Source: Bog-159 sp963738345
GTDB lineage: Bacteria; Acidobacteriota; Terriglobia; Bryobacterales; Bryobacteraceae
DNA: 64,000 bases
Direction: 5' to 3'
Assembly (NCBI GenBank): GCA_963738345.1
Contig: CAVTWI010000002.1
Span: 558,001 to 622,000 of the forward strand
In this document: one piece after another, positions 52,720 to 61,977 of the stretch
Layout: each line of letters opens with the position of its first letter
Numbering within the stretch: the first letter of the stretch is position 1
Program-made: the position numbers and the translations under genes
Notes under the pieces: generated by a model
Seen by the model: only the letters and a program-made list of their open reading frames with translations
Told to the model about the DNA's origin: nothing
Databases searched by the model: none

Positions 52720-54588
52720 TCAGTCGGGCAGGGCGAAGGCCACCAAGGCATCGCCTTGCGGTGAATTTGGCGCGTCGTGTCCGCCCGCCGCAATGACTAC
52801 GTATTGTTTGCCTTGGGCCGTGCGATAGGTCATGGGCGTAGCCCGTGCGCTGGTGGGCAATTTTTCTCTCCACAACAGCGCTCCTGTTTCCACGTCGTAC
52901 GCTTTCAAATACGGATCGAGAGTGGCGCCCAGGAAGACCAGACCGCCGCCGGTGACAATGGGTCCGCCCAAAGCCGGCGATCCCAGCTTTTGGCCCACAT
53001 CCTCCGGCACCCAAGGGATCGCGCCCATGGTAACCTCCCACTTCTTTTCGCCGGTGGACGCATCGATGGCCACCAACGCGCCAAACGGCGGAGCGTTACA
53101 CGGAACGCGATGCGGATTCATGAGCCAGGTCCGCGCCAAACCATATGGCGTGCCGTGTTGCGGGGCGTATTCGACGCCCTCTTCTTTGCCGCGTTCGGCG
53201 TCGAATTTGTCGCGCGGAATCAGCCGGATGTAGGCAGCCATGCGATTGGTGGGGATAATCAGCCATTGCCGTTTCGGATCGTACGCCGCTCCTCCCCAAG
53301 CCATACCGCCGATATTGCCCGGGAAGATGATCGATCCATTCATGCTGGGGGGGGTGAAGATGCCTTCGGAGCGTTTGGAGCGAATCATATCCTGGCACCA
53401 CTTGCGATCTTCGTCGGTAGCGCCCCAGGCTTCGGAGGGCGTGAGCGATTGCGGCACCAGGGGTTTGGGCAGAATCGGAAACGGCTGGGTGGGCGAGGCT
53501 TTCTCTCCGGGTACATCGCTGGCGGGTACGGGCCGTTCTTCCACACCGAAAATGGGCGCGCCGGTTTCGCGATTCAACAGAAACAGATTGCCGGTCTTCG
53601 ATCCCACGGCGATCGCGGGAATGTCCTGGCCGTTGCGGTGCACGGTGAAGAGCGTGGGCTGCGAGGCGACGTCGTAATCCCACAAGTCATGGTGCACGGT
53701 TTGGAAATGCCAAGCCATTTTGCCGGTGGCGGCATGCAGCGCGACCAGGCTATTGGCGTATAGATCGTTGCCCGGGCGTTCGCCGCCATAGTAGTCCGGA
53801 CTGGCGCTTCCCGTTGGCAGGAAGATGAGTTGGCGCTCGGGGTCGGTGGAAATGATGGACCATGTATTGGCGGCGCCGGTGCGCTGGCCGGGCATGGGGT
53901 CCCACGTCCACACAAGTTTGCCGGTGCGGGCATCGAAGGCGCGCACTTCGCCGCTGGCCGCATCGGCGTAGGCATTATCGGCTATCGCCGAGCCCACCAC
54001 CACCAAGTCACCGATCACGGCCGGCGGCGAGGTTTCCTCATACTCGGCTTTGAAATGGGGCGGATTGCGCAAGCCTTTGCGCAGGTCGATCAGGCCGCCC
54101 ACGCCGAAATTGTCACAAGCCTTTCCGGTGGCGGCGTCGATTGCAAACAGGCGCGCATCGATGGTGGCGACGAAGAGTCGGCGCTGTTTCGATCGTGAAT
54201 CCACCCAAGCGGCGGCGCCCCGGTTGGCGAAATCGCCAAAGCCTGCGCGGAGATCGGATTTCGGATCGAAGTCCCATTTGGGTGCGCCGGTAGCCGGGTC
54301 AAGCGCGATCACGCGGCCGAAAGGCGTGGTCACGTAGAGCACGCCGTCGATGAACAAGGGCGTGGACTCGAAGGCGGATTTCTTGCCGCCCTTGCCTTGT
54401 GGATCGTACATGTCGCCGGTATGGAAGGTCCAGGCGACCTGAAGGCGAGTGACGTTGCGCCGGTTGATTTGGTCGAGCGGCGAATACTTCGATCCGCCGG
54501 CATCGTGCCCGTAGACGGGCCAATCGCCATCGTTGCCGGCGCCGGTTAACAATTCGGCGAGGAAGAAAACGGCGATGAAAAGTTTCAT
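52720..54588 (-). CDS. PQQ-dependent dehydrogenase (quinoprotein), secreted
   Basis: 622 residues from ATG 54588 with a signal peptide (LFIAVFFLAELLTGAGN). The eight-blade propeller shows WPVYGHDAGGSKYSPLDQIN, VIALDPATGAPKWDFDP, FAIDAATGKACDNFG, TVHHDLWDYDVASQPTL and GGGLVFLGATLDPYLKAYD. It resembles the soluble part of glucose/quinate dehydrogenases, without their N-terminal helices. The substrate is probably a sugar or alcohol. A C8 tract (top strand G8, 53347-53354) is in frame. Its start overlaps the stop of the methyltransferase gene. Confidence 0.92.
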   Translation of the reverse strand: MKLFIAVFFLAELLTGAGNDGDWPVYGHDAGGSKYSPLDQINRRNVTRLQVAWTFHTGDMYDPQGKGGKKSAFESTPLFIDGVLYVTTPFGRVIALDPATGAPKWDFDPKSDLRAGFGDFANRGAAAWVDSRSKQRRLFVATIDARLFAIDAATGKACDNFGVGGLIDLRKGLRNPPHFKAEYEETSPPAVIGDLVVVGSAIADNAYADAASGEVRAFDARTGKLVWTWDPMPGQRTGAANTWSIISTDPERQLIFLPTGSASPDYYGGERPGNDLYANSLVALHAATGKMAWHFQTVHHDLWDYDVASQPTLFTVHRNGQDIPAIAVGSKTGNLFLLNRETGAPIFGVEERPVPASDVPGEKASPTQPFPILPKPLVPQSLTPSEAWGATDEDRKWCQDMIRSKRSEGIFTPPSMNGSIIFPGNIGGMAWGGAAYDPKRQWLIIPTNRMAAYIRLIPRDKFDAERGKEEGVEYAPQHGTPYGLARTWLMNPHRVPCNAPPFGALVAIDASTGEKKWEVTMGAIPWVPEDVGQKLGSPALGGPIVTGGGLVFLGATLDPYLKAYDVETGALLWREKLPTSARATPMTYRTAQGKQYVVIAAGGHDAPNSPQGDALVAFALPD

Positions 54589-55418
54589 GCGGATGCTTCC
54601 ACCTTTCCAACGTAAAGATAATGGTCGGACATTCCCAAACCTTCCGCCGTCTGTCCGGTAGCCTCGATCAAATCGAGCCACGCTGCGGCTTCCTCGGAAG
54701 TCAAATCGTTAAGCACCGTCTGCGACTTGGTGCTAAAGGACTCCACCCCGACCAGCGCAATTTCCGAGAACGCGGGTAGCAACAGCGCGCGGAACTCGTC
54801 GCAGCCGGAGAGATGCGCAAAGCCGATCGGCGGCGCGTGTTCCGGGTCGAGATTGCCATCCACCAGGTACTGCTGGTGGAACGCTTCGCGCTCTAAGACC
54901 ACGTGCGGGAATAGTTGAAAGAAATCGCGCAGATAGGCCAAGCGATTGATGCCTGCGGCGAATAGCAGTCCACCCGGTTTCAGAATGCGGGCGGCTTCCG
55001 CGACCGCCAGCCGCCGTTCTGCAAGGGTACAAAGATGATAGAGAGGGCCAAGCAGCAATACGGCATCAAATGCGCCGCTCGCCAGACTGGCTAAGCGGGT
55101 AGCCGACTCCTGATGGATACCGGAGATCGACTCGCCCAAACCGGCAGCGCGGAGGCGGGCCGCAGCGGCGTCCAGCAAGCGCGCGGACACATCCACCAGG
55201 CATAGGCGACACCCCTGGCGCGCCAAGAACTCGGAGTAGATGCCAGCGCCCACGCCGATTTCGGCAACGTCCGCACGCGGAGGGACAAGGCGTTCGAGCC
55301 AGCGCAGCGTGATTGCGCATTCCACCGGAGCGTCCCGCGTTAGGCGTGCCAACTCGGCCTCGAACATGGCAGTGTCGTAGTAACGGGCTACTTCGTCCTG
55401 GTGTGTCGGAGGCGGCAT
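54585..55418 (-). CDS. Class I SAM-dependent methyltransferase
   Basis: 277 residues from ATG 55418; TTG 55439, overlapping the AHSA1 stop, is an alternative giving 284. Motif I is VAEIGVGAGIYSEFL, then LCLVDVSARLLDAA (acidic residue of motif II), AFDAVLLLGPLYHL and AARILKPGGLLFAAG. The substrate is unknown. It lies between an AHSA1 gene and the PQQ dehydrogenase with an ATGA overlap to the latter, so all three are likely co-transcribed. Confidence 0.88.
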   Translation of the reverse strand: MPPPTHQDEVARYYDTAMFEAELARLTRDAPVECAITLRWLERLVPPRADVAEIGVGAGIYSEFLARQGCRLCLVDVSARLLDAAAARLRAAGLGESISGIHQESATRLASLASGAFDAVLLLGPLYHLCTLAERRLAVAEAARILKPGGLLFAAGINRLAYLRDFFQLFPHVVLEREAFHQQYLVDGNLDPEHAPPIGFAHLSGCDEFRALLLPAFSEIALVGVESFSTKSQTVLNDLTSEEAAAWLDLIEATGQTAEGLGMSDHYLYVGKVEASA

Positions 55419-55435
55419 GGGGAGGCGGTTAAGCT

Positions 55436-55876
55436 TCAAGCGCCGGGCTTCATACAGTCATCCAGATGCACCAACACTTTGGGCCAAGCCTCTTCGTGGC
55501 GGGACTTCGATTCCTCGTCGGGGAAGCCGGCGTGGGTCAGCCGCATTTGGGTTCCGGCTTTGCGTGGCGCGAGTTCTACCGTCACCACGGTTTCGACGCC
55601 TTTGGTGGCGGCGGTCACCCAAGTGATCTCGATTAAACGGTCGCGTTCCAGGCGCAGGAAACGGCCGTAGTGCGGATGCCGGGCGCGCTCGAAACGGGTT
55701 TCAAAATAGTAAACGGTGTTGACTTCGGGCTTCATGATCACCGAACCCCGCGCGGCAAACCAGCGGTCGAATTCTTCCGTCCAGGCGCGATAGAGGACGG
55801 TGGCAGGCGCGTTCATAATGCGCTCGGCACGCACCGATAGCGGCCTCTGAGACAGATCGGGCGACGAAATTGTCAT
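55436..55876 (-). CDS. AHSA1/SRPBCC domain protein
   Basis: 146 residues of the AHSA1 type: RAERIMNAPATVLYRAWTEE, FETRFERARHPHYGRFL, IEITWVTAATKGVETVVTVE, MRLTHAGFPDEESKSRHEEA and a C-terminal helix. It has a lipid-type ligand cavity. It is unlike the AHSA1 at 28260 in sequence and has no ArsR neighbour. It follows serS by 10 bases on the same strand and may be its downstream cistron. Confidence 0.9.
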   Translation of the reverse strand: MTISSPDLSQRPLSVRAERIMNAPATVLYRAWTEEFDRWFAARGSVIMKPEVNTVYYFETRFERARHPHYGRFLRLERDRLIEITWVTAATKGVETVVTVELAPRKAGTQMRLTHAGFPDEESKSRHEEAWPKVLVHLDDCMKPGA

Positions 55877-55886
55877 TCTTTCTCCA

Positions 55887-57158
55887 TTACTTTCCGCGAA
55901 TCACATCCGTGCCCAGATACGGACGCAGTACTTCGGGTACCACCACACTGCCATCCTTCTGCTGGTAGTTTTCGATGATGGCTACCCAGGTACGGCCCAC
56001 CGCCAGACCACTGCCGTTCAAGGTATGCGCGTACTCGCTTTTACCCTTCGCATTTTTGAATTTGATGGAGGCTCGCCGCGCCTGAAAGGCCTCGTAATTG
56101 GAGCAAGAAGAAATCTCCTTGTAGGCATTCTGGCCGGGCAGCCACACCTCGATATCATAAGTCTTGGCGGAACCAAATCCCATGTCGCCCGTGCAGAGGA
56201 CGACGGTGCGGAAGGGCAACCCCAAACGTGCCAGAATGTCCTCGGCATCGGCGGTCAGCTTGTCTAGTTCGTCGTAGCTGTGGTCCGGGTGGGCGAACTT
56301 CACCATTTCCACCTTTTGAAACTGGTGCTGGCGGATGATACCGCGCACGTCGCGCCCGTAGGATCCGGCCTCGCTGCGGAAGCAGGGCGTATAGGCGCAC
56401 AACTTTACCGGCAGTGAATCACCTTCCAGAGTTTCGTTGCGGTACAGATTGGTGACGGGAACTTCGGCGGTGGGAATCAGCCAATAGTCGCTGTTTTCGA
56501 GTTTGAATAGGTCGTCCGCGAATTTGGGCAACTGGCCGGTGCCGTAAAGGCTGGCGGAGTTCACCATAAACGGCGGCAGCACCTCGGTATAGCCATGGTC
56601 GCGGGTATGCACGTCGAGCATGAAATTGATCAACGCGCGCTCCAGTTTGGCGCCTAGGCCCCAGTAGACGGCGAACCGCGCGCCGGTTACTTTGGCGGCG
56701 CGCTCGAGGTCGAGGATGCCCAATTCCGGGCCGAGATCCCAGTGGGCTTTGGGCTCAAAGTCGAAATTGCGCGGCTCACCCACGCGCCGTACCTCCACAT
56801 TGTCCGACTCGCTCGAACCGACGGGCACGGATTCGTGAGGCACGTTCGGGACGGCGGCCAGCATTTCGCGGAAGGACTCTTCGGCGGCCTTCTGTTCCTG
56901 TTCCAGGAGTTTAATGCGGTCGTTGGTGGCGCGCATCTCCTGCTGGCGTGCGGAGGTATCGGCGCCTTCCCGCCGCAGTTTGCCGATCTCCACGGTGGCG
57001 GCATTGTAGGCGGCCCGCAACTGTTCGGCTTCGGCTATCGCGGCGCGCCGGCGCTGGTCCAACTCACGGTAGGCGTCCAGGTTAGGAGGATTGCTGCGGG
57101 TTTGCAGCCGCTCGGCGATGCGATCGAAGTTTGCGCGAAACCAGGCCAAATCGTACAT
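55887..57158 (-). CDS. serS: Seryl-tRNA synthetase
   Basis: 423 residues, full length. The N-terminal coiled-coil arm (residues 20-110, for example EAEQLRAAYNAATVEIGKLR) reads the long variable arm of tRNA-Ser. The class II core has HWDLGPELGILD (motif 1 region), CFRSEAGSYGRDVRGIIRQH (motif 2), CSNYEAFQARRASIKFK and TLNGSGLAVGRTWVAI (motif 3). It attaches serine to tRNA-Ser and tRNA-Sec. It is divergent from hemB across 350 bases that contain the small Cys-rich gene. Confidence 0.97.
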   Translation of the reverse strand: MYDLAWFRANFDRIAERLQTRSNPPNLDAYRELDQRRRAAIAEAEQLRAAYNAATVEIGKLRREGADTSARQQEMRATNDRIKLLEQEQKAAEESFREMLAAVPNVPHESVPVGSSESDNVEVRRVGEPRNFDFEPKAHWDLGPELGILDLERAAKVTGARFAVYWGLGAKLERALINFMLDVHTRDHGYTEVLPPFMVNSASLYGTGQLPKFADDLFKLENSDYWLIPTAEVPVTNLYRNETLEGDSLPVKLCAYTPCFRSEAGSYGRDVRGIIRQHQFQKVEMVKFAHPDHSYDELDKLTADAEDILARLGLPFRTVVLCTGDMGFGSAKTYDIEVWLPGQNAYKEISSCSNYEAFQARRASIKFKNAKGKSEYAHTLNGSGLAVGRTWVAIIENYQQKDGSVVVPEVLRPYLGTDVIRGK

Positions 57159-57236
57159 TTATTCATGCTAGCAGGGGAGAGGAAGCGATGGCTCGTTGGC
57201 GGACACACTACTAGCGCTGGCTGCGCGCGCGAGGCG

Positions 57237-57377
57237 CTATTCGTCGTCTTCTTCAACTGTTACGGGTTCGAGGTCCTCGGCTTCGAAGATCTGGCGGCAG
57301 TCCAGACACTCCAGGTATTCAACGCCATCGCGCCGGGCGATGATCTCTGTACGGTTGTGCTCGCAAGCGTGCTGCAT
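57237..57377 (-). CDS. Small Cys-rich zinc-ribbon-like protein
   Basis: 46 residues from ATG 57377. The sequence begins MQHACEHNRTEIIARR and has YLECLDCRQIF, giving Cys-x-His and Cys-x2-Cys metal-ligand pairs, then an acidic tail (ETVTVEEDDE-like, rich in Glu/Asp). No Shine-Dalgarno is present. A near-consensus promoter lies 20-47 bases upstream, which strongly supports expression. It is too short for most gene callers. A zinc-ribbon regulator or binding protein is a guess; I recognise no named family. Confidence 0.7.
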   Translation of the reverse strand: MQHACEHNRTEIIARRDGVEYLECLDCRQIFEAEDLEPVTVEEDDE

Positions 57378-57396
57378 AAAGCAAGACTTACGATTT

Positions 57397-57424
57397 ATTC
57401 TAATGATGTAAAAAGCCTTGTCAA
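57397..57424 (-). promoter_or_regulatory. Strong sigma70 promoter of the small Cys-rich gene
   Basis: On the minus strand TTGACA (57424-57419) is followed after 16 bases by TAGAAT (57402-57397), then about 19 bases to the ATG. The match is 6/6 and 5/6. Confidence 0.7.
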
Positions 57425-57509
57425 GGGGCTAGGCATTATTTTTCGCAATCTTAATGCGAGTAAATGGGTCCAGCGGCGTTTTGGGTGCTCTGAGCTACAA
57501 TTTAGGGGA

Positions 57510-58481
57510 ATGCCGTTCCCAATTCACCGTATGCGCCGGCTACGCGCCAGTGAGCCGATGCGCAGCCTGGTACGCGAGACCCGCCTGGATCCGGCGGAGT
57601 TCATTCTGCCGCTATTTGCCTGCCCGGGCGAAGGGATACGCCGCGAGATCGGCGCCATGCCGGGCAATTATCAGATGTCGGTGGACGAGATCGCGCGCGA
57701 ATGCGCGGTTGTCCATTCGCTGGGCATCGGCGGGGTGATTTTGTTCGGCCTGCCAGAGACCAAAGACGAGACGGCTTCAGGGGCTTACGCCGACGATGGC
57801 ATTGTGCAGCGGGCCATCCGCGCCATCCGCAGCGAAGTGCCGGGCCTGCTGATCATGACCGATGTGTGCAACTGCGAATATACCAGCCACGGGCATTGCG
57901 GCAAGATCGTGAACGGCGAAGTGGACAACGACCAGACCTTGGAATGGCTGGCGGCTGCCGCGGTTTCGCATGCCCAGGCCGGCGCGGATATCGTGGCGCC
58001 CTCCGACATGATGGACGGGCGCGTGGCGGCTATCCGGCACGAGTTGGACGCTAACGGTTTCTCGCATATTCCAATCCTGTCGTATGCGGCCAAATTCGCC
58101 TCGGTATTTTACGGGCCTTTCCGCGAGGCGGCCGAATCGACGCCGCAGTTCGGCGACCGGCGCAGCTACCAGATGGATCCCGCGAACGGGCGCGAAGCCA
58201 TGCGCGAAATCGAACTGGATCTGGAAGAGGGCGCGGATATGATCATGGTGAAGCCGGCCATGCCGTACCTGGACCTGATTCGCGAGGCGCGCCAGCGTTT
58301 CGACGTGCCGATGGCGGCCTATCAGGTGAGCGGCGAGTTTTCCATGATCGAGGCGGCCGCGCGCAACGGTTGGATCGACCACGACCGCGCCATGATGGAG
58401 AGCCTGACCTGCATTCGCCGCGCGGGTGCGCAGATTATTCTGACATACTTCGCCAAGCCCGCCGCCAAACTGCTCGCGTAG
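57510..58481 (+). CDS. hemB: Delta-aminolevulinic acid dehydratase (porphobilinogen synthase)
   Basis: 323 residues from ATG 57510 (AGGGGA directly ahead); ATG 57531 is possible. Metal-site cysteines are in TDVCNCEYTSHGHCG, and both Schiff-base lysines are kept: YAAKFASVFYGPFRE and DMIMVKPAMPYLD. YQVSGEFSMI and the C-terminus are typical. It joins two aminolevulinates to porphobilinogen in tetrapyrrole synthesis. Its stop abuts the stop of the SBBP gene. The last ~130 bases are repeated at 61855, marking a tandem duplication. Confidence 0.96.
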   Translation: MPFPIHRMRRLRASEPMRSLVRETRLDPAEFILPLFACPGEGIRREIGAMPGNYQMSVDEIARECAVVHSLGIGGVILFGLPETKDETASGAYADDGIVQRAIRAIRSEVPGLLIMTDVCNCEYTSHGHCGKIVNGEVDNDQTLEWLAAAAVSHAQAGADIVAPSDMMDGRVAAIRHELDANGFSHIPILSYAAKFASVFYGPFREAAESTPQFGDRRSYQMDPANGREAMREIELDLEEGADMIMVKPAMPYLDLIREARQRFDVPMAAYQVSGEFSMIEAAARNGWIDHDRAMMESLTCIRRAGAQIILTYFAKPAAKLLA

Positions 58482-61400
58482 TTAGATCCCCGATCCGGTA
58501 AGGGCTGCGGTCTGCGGACTGCCGCCGTCATTATCGTACACAGCCACTTGTGCCGACCGATTCCCGGTTGCGGTAGGCGTAAAGGTGACGGTGATGAAGC
58601 AACTGGCTCCCGATGCCACGGCGGCGCAGGTATTGGTCTGCGCGAAGTCCGCGGGGTTGGCGCCCGTTATGGATACTTTGGTCACCGTCACAGTGGCAGA
58701 TCCCTTGTTCGCTAATACGATCTTCTTCGGGATGCTGGCGGTGCCGACCGGTTGGGCGCCGAACGACCAGCTTGCGGGTGCAAACTGCATGCCGGTACCG
58801 GTGCCTGTGAGCGGCACGATTTGGGGACCGGGGGCATTGTCGTGGATGATGATAGAACCGGTCAGGACGCCTGCGGTGGTGGGCTTGAACGTTACGCTGA
58901 TGCTACAAGAGGCGCCGGCATTGACCGTGGTGCCGCAATTGTTGGTTTGGCTGAACGGTGGCGTGACTGCGAGGTTGCTAATGGAAAGGTAAGCCGCGCC
59001 GGTACCTTCGTTGGTGAGAGTCACCACCTGGACCGGGCTGGTGCTGAAGATAGTCTGGTCTGGAAAGGTCAGGCTGGTGGGAACCAGAGTGACGACGGGA
59101 GACACACCCACGCCGGTTAGCGGCAGGCTTTGAGGGCTGCCAGGGACGTTGTCACCCACGGCCAGCGAGCCCGTCAGAGTACCTGTCTGCTTGGGAGTGA
59201 AAGTAACGCTAATGGTACAGCTCGCGCCTGCGTTTACAGTGGCGCCGCAGGTATTGGTTTGGGAGAACGGGCCGCTTGTGGCAATGTTTTCGACGCTTAG
59301 GATTCCACTCCCGGTGTTGGTTAGCGTCACGTTCTGGGCTGCGCTGGTGGTAAAGACCGATTGACTACTGAAAGTCAGGCTGGTGGGAGACAGCGACAGA
59401 GCGGGTAAGACGCCATAGCCGCCCAGCGTCACAGTCTGGCGTGTGACGGAGGCGTTGTCGCTGACGGCAACAGCTGCTGTCCGCATGCCCGTAAATGTAG
59501 GCCGGAAGGTCACACTGATACTGCAACTAGCACCCATCGGAAGAGACTGGGGACAGTCATTCGTCTGCGAAAAGTCTTTATTGTTGGGCCCTTCGATATA
59601 GATCATCGTTATGGCTAGAGCGGCATTGCCAATATTCGTCAGGGTAGTTACTTGCGGTGTGCCGGAGGTCGCCACGGTCTGGTTGCCAAACGAAAGAAGG
59701 GTGGGGGAGATCGCGGTGCCCCCCTCGATCGCAGCGACGAAAGCGTCGGTTCCTAAGTTAGAGGGTTGAAGAGGATTCAGGGTGGGAAAGTTGGCGGACG
59801 CGGTTTGGCCCGTCAGATAGGCGTCTCCGGCGGCATTGACGGCAATCGCGAAGGCGTTGTCGTTCGCCCTGCCGCCGAGGTATGTCGAGTAAATCAGCGC
59901 GGAACCGGGAGGATTAATCTTAGTTACGAAAGCGTCCCAGTCGCCGCCGCCGTTACTGGTTTGAAACGCATTGGTGGTGGGGAAGTCGGTGGCGCTAGTC
60001 GATCCGGCGACGTACGCATTGCCGAGAGGATCGACGGCGATACCGTAGGCATAATTGTCGGCGAGGAGATCGACTTGATGCGTGCTACCGCCCAGGTAAG
60101 TGGAGTAGTCGAGAGCCGATCCAGTCGCATTCAGCTTAGCGACGAACGCCTGCGAATCGCCGCTAAACCAGGACTTAATGGGATTCACGACGGGGAAATC
60201 GTCTGAGAAAGTGTAACCTGTCACAAAGGCATCGCCGGAAGAATCCAAGGCGATCGCTTGAGCTTGATCGGTGTTGCTGCCACCGAGGTAAGTTGAATAG
60301 ACCAATGCCGAACCGGCCGGATTGAACTTAGCGACGAAGGCGTCGCCCTCGCCGCCAGCGGTTGCCTGCGCCGCGTGCCGAACCGGGAGGTCGAGTGAGT
60401 CTGTGTATCCGGTGATATAGACCGCGTTTGAGCTATCGACAGCAATGCCATAGGCAACTTCATTGGAACTGCCGCCAAAGTATGTCGAGTAGACAAAAGC
60501 GGATCCTGTCGGATTGATCTTGGATATGAAGACGTCGTTGCCTCCGTTCAAAGAGGGCTGGATCGGCTTCAGGGTGGGGAAGTCGGTCGAACTCGTGGTT
60601 CCGGTCACGTACGCATTCCCGGCACTGTCGGTGGCGATGGCATGGGCGGCATCGTTGCCACTCCCTGCGATATAGGTGGAATAAACCAGCGCCGATCCAT
60701 CCGGATTGATCTTAGCTACAAACGCGTCATAGCCGCCGCCGATATAGGTCTGGAGCGGATTCTGGGTGGGAAAGTCGGTTGAGCCGGTATAGCCTGCGAC
60801 GTAGGCATTGCCGGCGCTATCCACGGCGATGCCCGTGGCATAGTCGTCAGCGCTGCCCCCGAGATAGGTGGAGTAGAGTAAGGTGGAGCCCGTTGAGTTG
60901 AACTTGGATACAAACGCGTCGTATTTGCCGCCTCCTCCGTTGGCCGGCTGCAAAGGATTCACGGTGGGGAAGTCGGTCGAAGCGGTGGCGCCGGCGATGT
61001 AGGCGTTGCCGGAGCTGTCGAGAGCGATGCCGTAGGCGTTGGCGCCATGTGTGCCGCCAAGATACGTGGAGTAGATCAGGGGATCGATGAACAGCGGCTT
61101 ACGGGTATCGTAACGGCCCACTTCGAATGCAACGTCGCCATTGCTCTTCATCACGTAACGGGCGGCGATCTGCTGCCTTTCACCGTTGGTTACCTGATAG
61201 GCGAAAGGCTTGTGCCAGCGGATGTCACCATCAGGCATGGGCAGGACCAAGTCGCCTTCGCCGCTCCGGGTGATTTGACTTGTGCCGCGAAGGGCGAAGC
61301 GGATGCGATGCGGGTCGGCGCCCGGTGCCACGATGAAGTCATACTCAAGCTGGCTCTGGTTGCCGTAGTAGACCAGATCGATTCCGGAATAGACGCTCTT

Positions 61401-61757
61401 GTAGGCGACCTTGGAATAAGTGGGGACGTTGGCATGCCACTTAGCCGCGTCGGCGCCAAGGAAGTAGTTCGCTTTACCCGGCATCTCATCGACACCCGAA
61501 ACCGCGGGCGCGGGATTGGCTCCGAGGAGTGTCATACGGAGCACGCCGGATTTCGCGGACAGCACGGCCTCACCCGTAGTTAGGAATAGAGTGTATCCGG
61601 GCGTGCGGGCCAGGAAGTTGACCTTCGCATCCGTTTGGCCCTGGTTGCGTTCGAAGGCCAAAGGCAGCTTGCCGAATTGGGCGGCAGGTCCGGCGAAGGT
61701 ATTCTTAGTGAGCAGTAAAGACAAAGCGATGGCGAGTAACAGGCAGTAGTAGCGCAT
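58482..61757 (-). CDS. SBBP beta-propeller repeat protein with ASH-type C-terminal domains (copy 1)
   Basis: 1091 residues with a signal peptide (YYCLLLAIALSLLLTKNTFA). Residues ~25-240 are a conserved N-terminal region (LAFERNQGQTDAKVNFLART, VYSGIDLVYYGN, LIYSTYLGG). About nine SBBP repeats follow (STYLGGSADDYATGIAVDSA, GNAYVAGYTGSTDFPTQNPL and similar). The C-terminal 400 residues are four or five ASH/choice-of-anchor-like Ig domains with repeated QTNxCGxTVNAGASCTISVTF. It is secreted or surface-bound; function is unknown. It is the ancestral or sister copy of the gene at 61978. Confidence 0.93.
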   Translation of the reverse strand: MRYYCLLLAIALSLLLTKNTFAGPAAQFGKLPLAFERNQGQTDAKVNFLARTPGYTLFLTTGEAVLSAKSGVLRMTLLGANPAPAVSGVDEMPGKANYFLGADAAKWHANVPTYSKVAYKSVYSGIDLVYYGNQSQLEYDFIVAPGADPHRIRFALRGTSQITRSGEGDLVLPMPDGDIRWHKPFAYQVTNGERQQIAARYVMKSNGDVAFEVGRYDTRKPLFIDPLIYSTYLGGTHGANAYGIALDSSGNAYIAGATASTDFPTVNPLQPANGGGGKYDAFVSKFNSTGSTLLYSTYLGGSADDYATGIAVDSAGNAYVAGYTGSTDFPTQNPLQTYIGGGYDAFVAKINPDGSALVYSTYIAGSGNDAAHAIATDSAGNAYVTGTTSSTDFPTLKPIQPSLNGGNDVFISKINPTGSAFVYSTYFGGSSNEVAYGIAVDSSNAVYITGYTDSLDLPVRHAAQATAGGEGDAFVAKFNPAGSALVYSTYLGGSNTDQAQAIALDSSGDAFVTGYTFSDDFPVVNPIKSWFSGDSQAFVAKLNATGSALDYSTYLGGSTHQVDLLADNYAYGIAVDPLGNAYVAGSTSATDFPTTNAFQTSNGGGDWDAFVTKINPPGSALIYSTYLGGRANDNAFAIAVNAAGDAYLTGQTASANFPTLNPLQPSNLGTDAFVAAIEGGTAISPTLLSFGNQTVATSGTPQVTTLTNIGNAALAITMIYIEGPNNKDFSQTNDCPQSLPMGASCSISVTFRPTFTGMRTAAVAVSDNASVTRQTVTLGGYGVLPALSLSPTSLTFSSQSVFTTSAAQNVTLTNTGSGILSVENIATSGPFSQTNTCGATVNAGASCTISVTFTPKQTGTLTGSLAVGDNVPGSPQSLPLTGVGVSPVVTLVPTSLTFPDQTIFSTSPVQVVTLTNEGTGAAYLSISNLAVTPPFSQTNNCGTTVNAGASCSISVTFKPTTAGVLTGSIIIHDNAPGPQIVPLTGTGTGMQFAPASWSFGAQPVGTASIPKKIVLANKGSATVTVTKVSITGANPADFAQTNTCAAVASGASCFITVTFTPTATGNRSAQVAVYDNDGGSPQTAALTGSGI

Positions 61758-61854
61758 TGGCTGATATCTTATGGGGCCGTGCGAGGGAAAGCAAGAAGAC
61801 GGCAGAAAAGCGGTACTAGCCTAACCAAAAAGGCGCAACGTCGATCCAAGCGCC

Positions 61855-61977
61855 CAGGTGAGCGGCGAGTTTTCCATGATCGAAGCGGGGGGGCGCAACG
61901 GCGCGATCGACCAGGACCGCGCCACGCTGGAGAGCCTGACCTACATTCGGCGCGCGGGCGCGAGTCGCTGGCGTAAG
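61855..61977 (+). pseudogene. Duplicated 3' fragment of hemB
   Basis: The first ~105 bases match the hemB end: QVSGEFSMIEA, then GRNGAIDQDRATLESLTYIRRAG. It then diverges and lacks about 36 bases, so the Tyr-Phe-Ala-Lys end of HemB is missing. It has no start of its own and cannot encode an enzyme. It marks the left border of the second duplication unit, between the two SBBP genes. Confidence 0.8.

Noticed and set aside
204..53354. Phase-variable contingency tracts
   Set aside because: With about 60% GC, a few G8 runs are expected by chance in 64 kb, and most sit in housekeeping genes; only the strand bias is kept.
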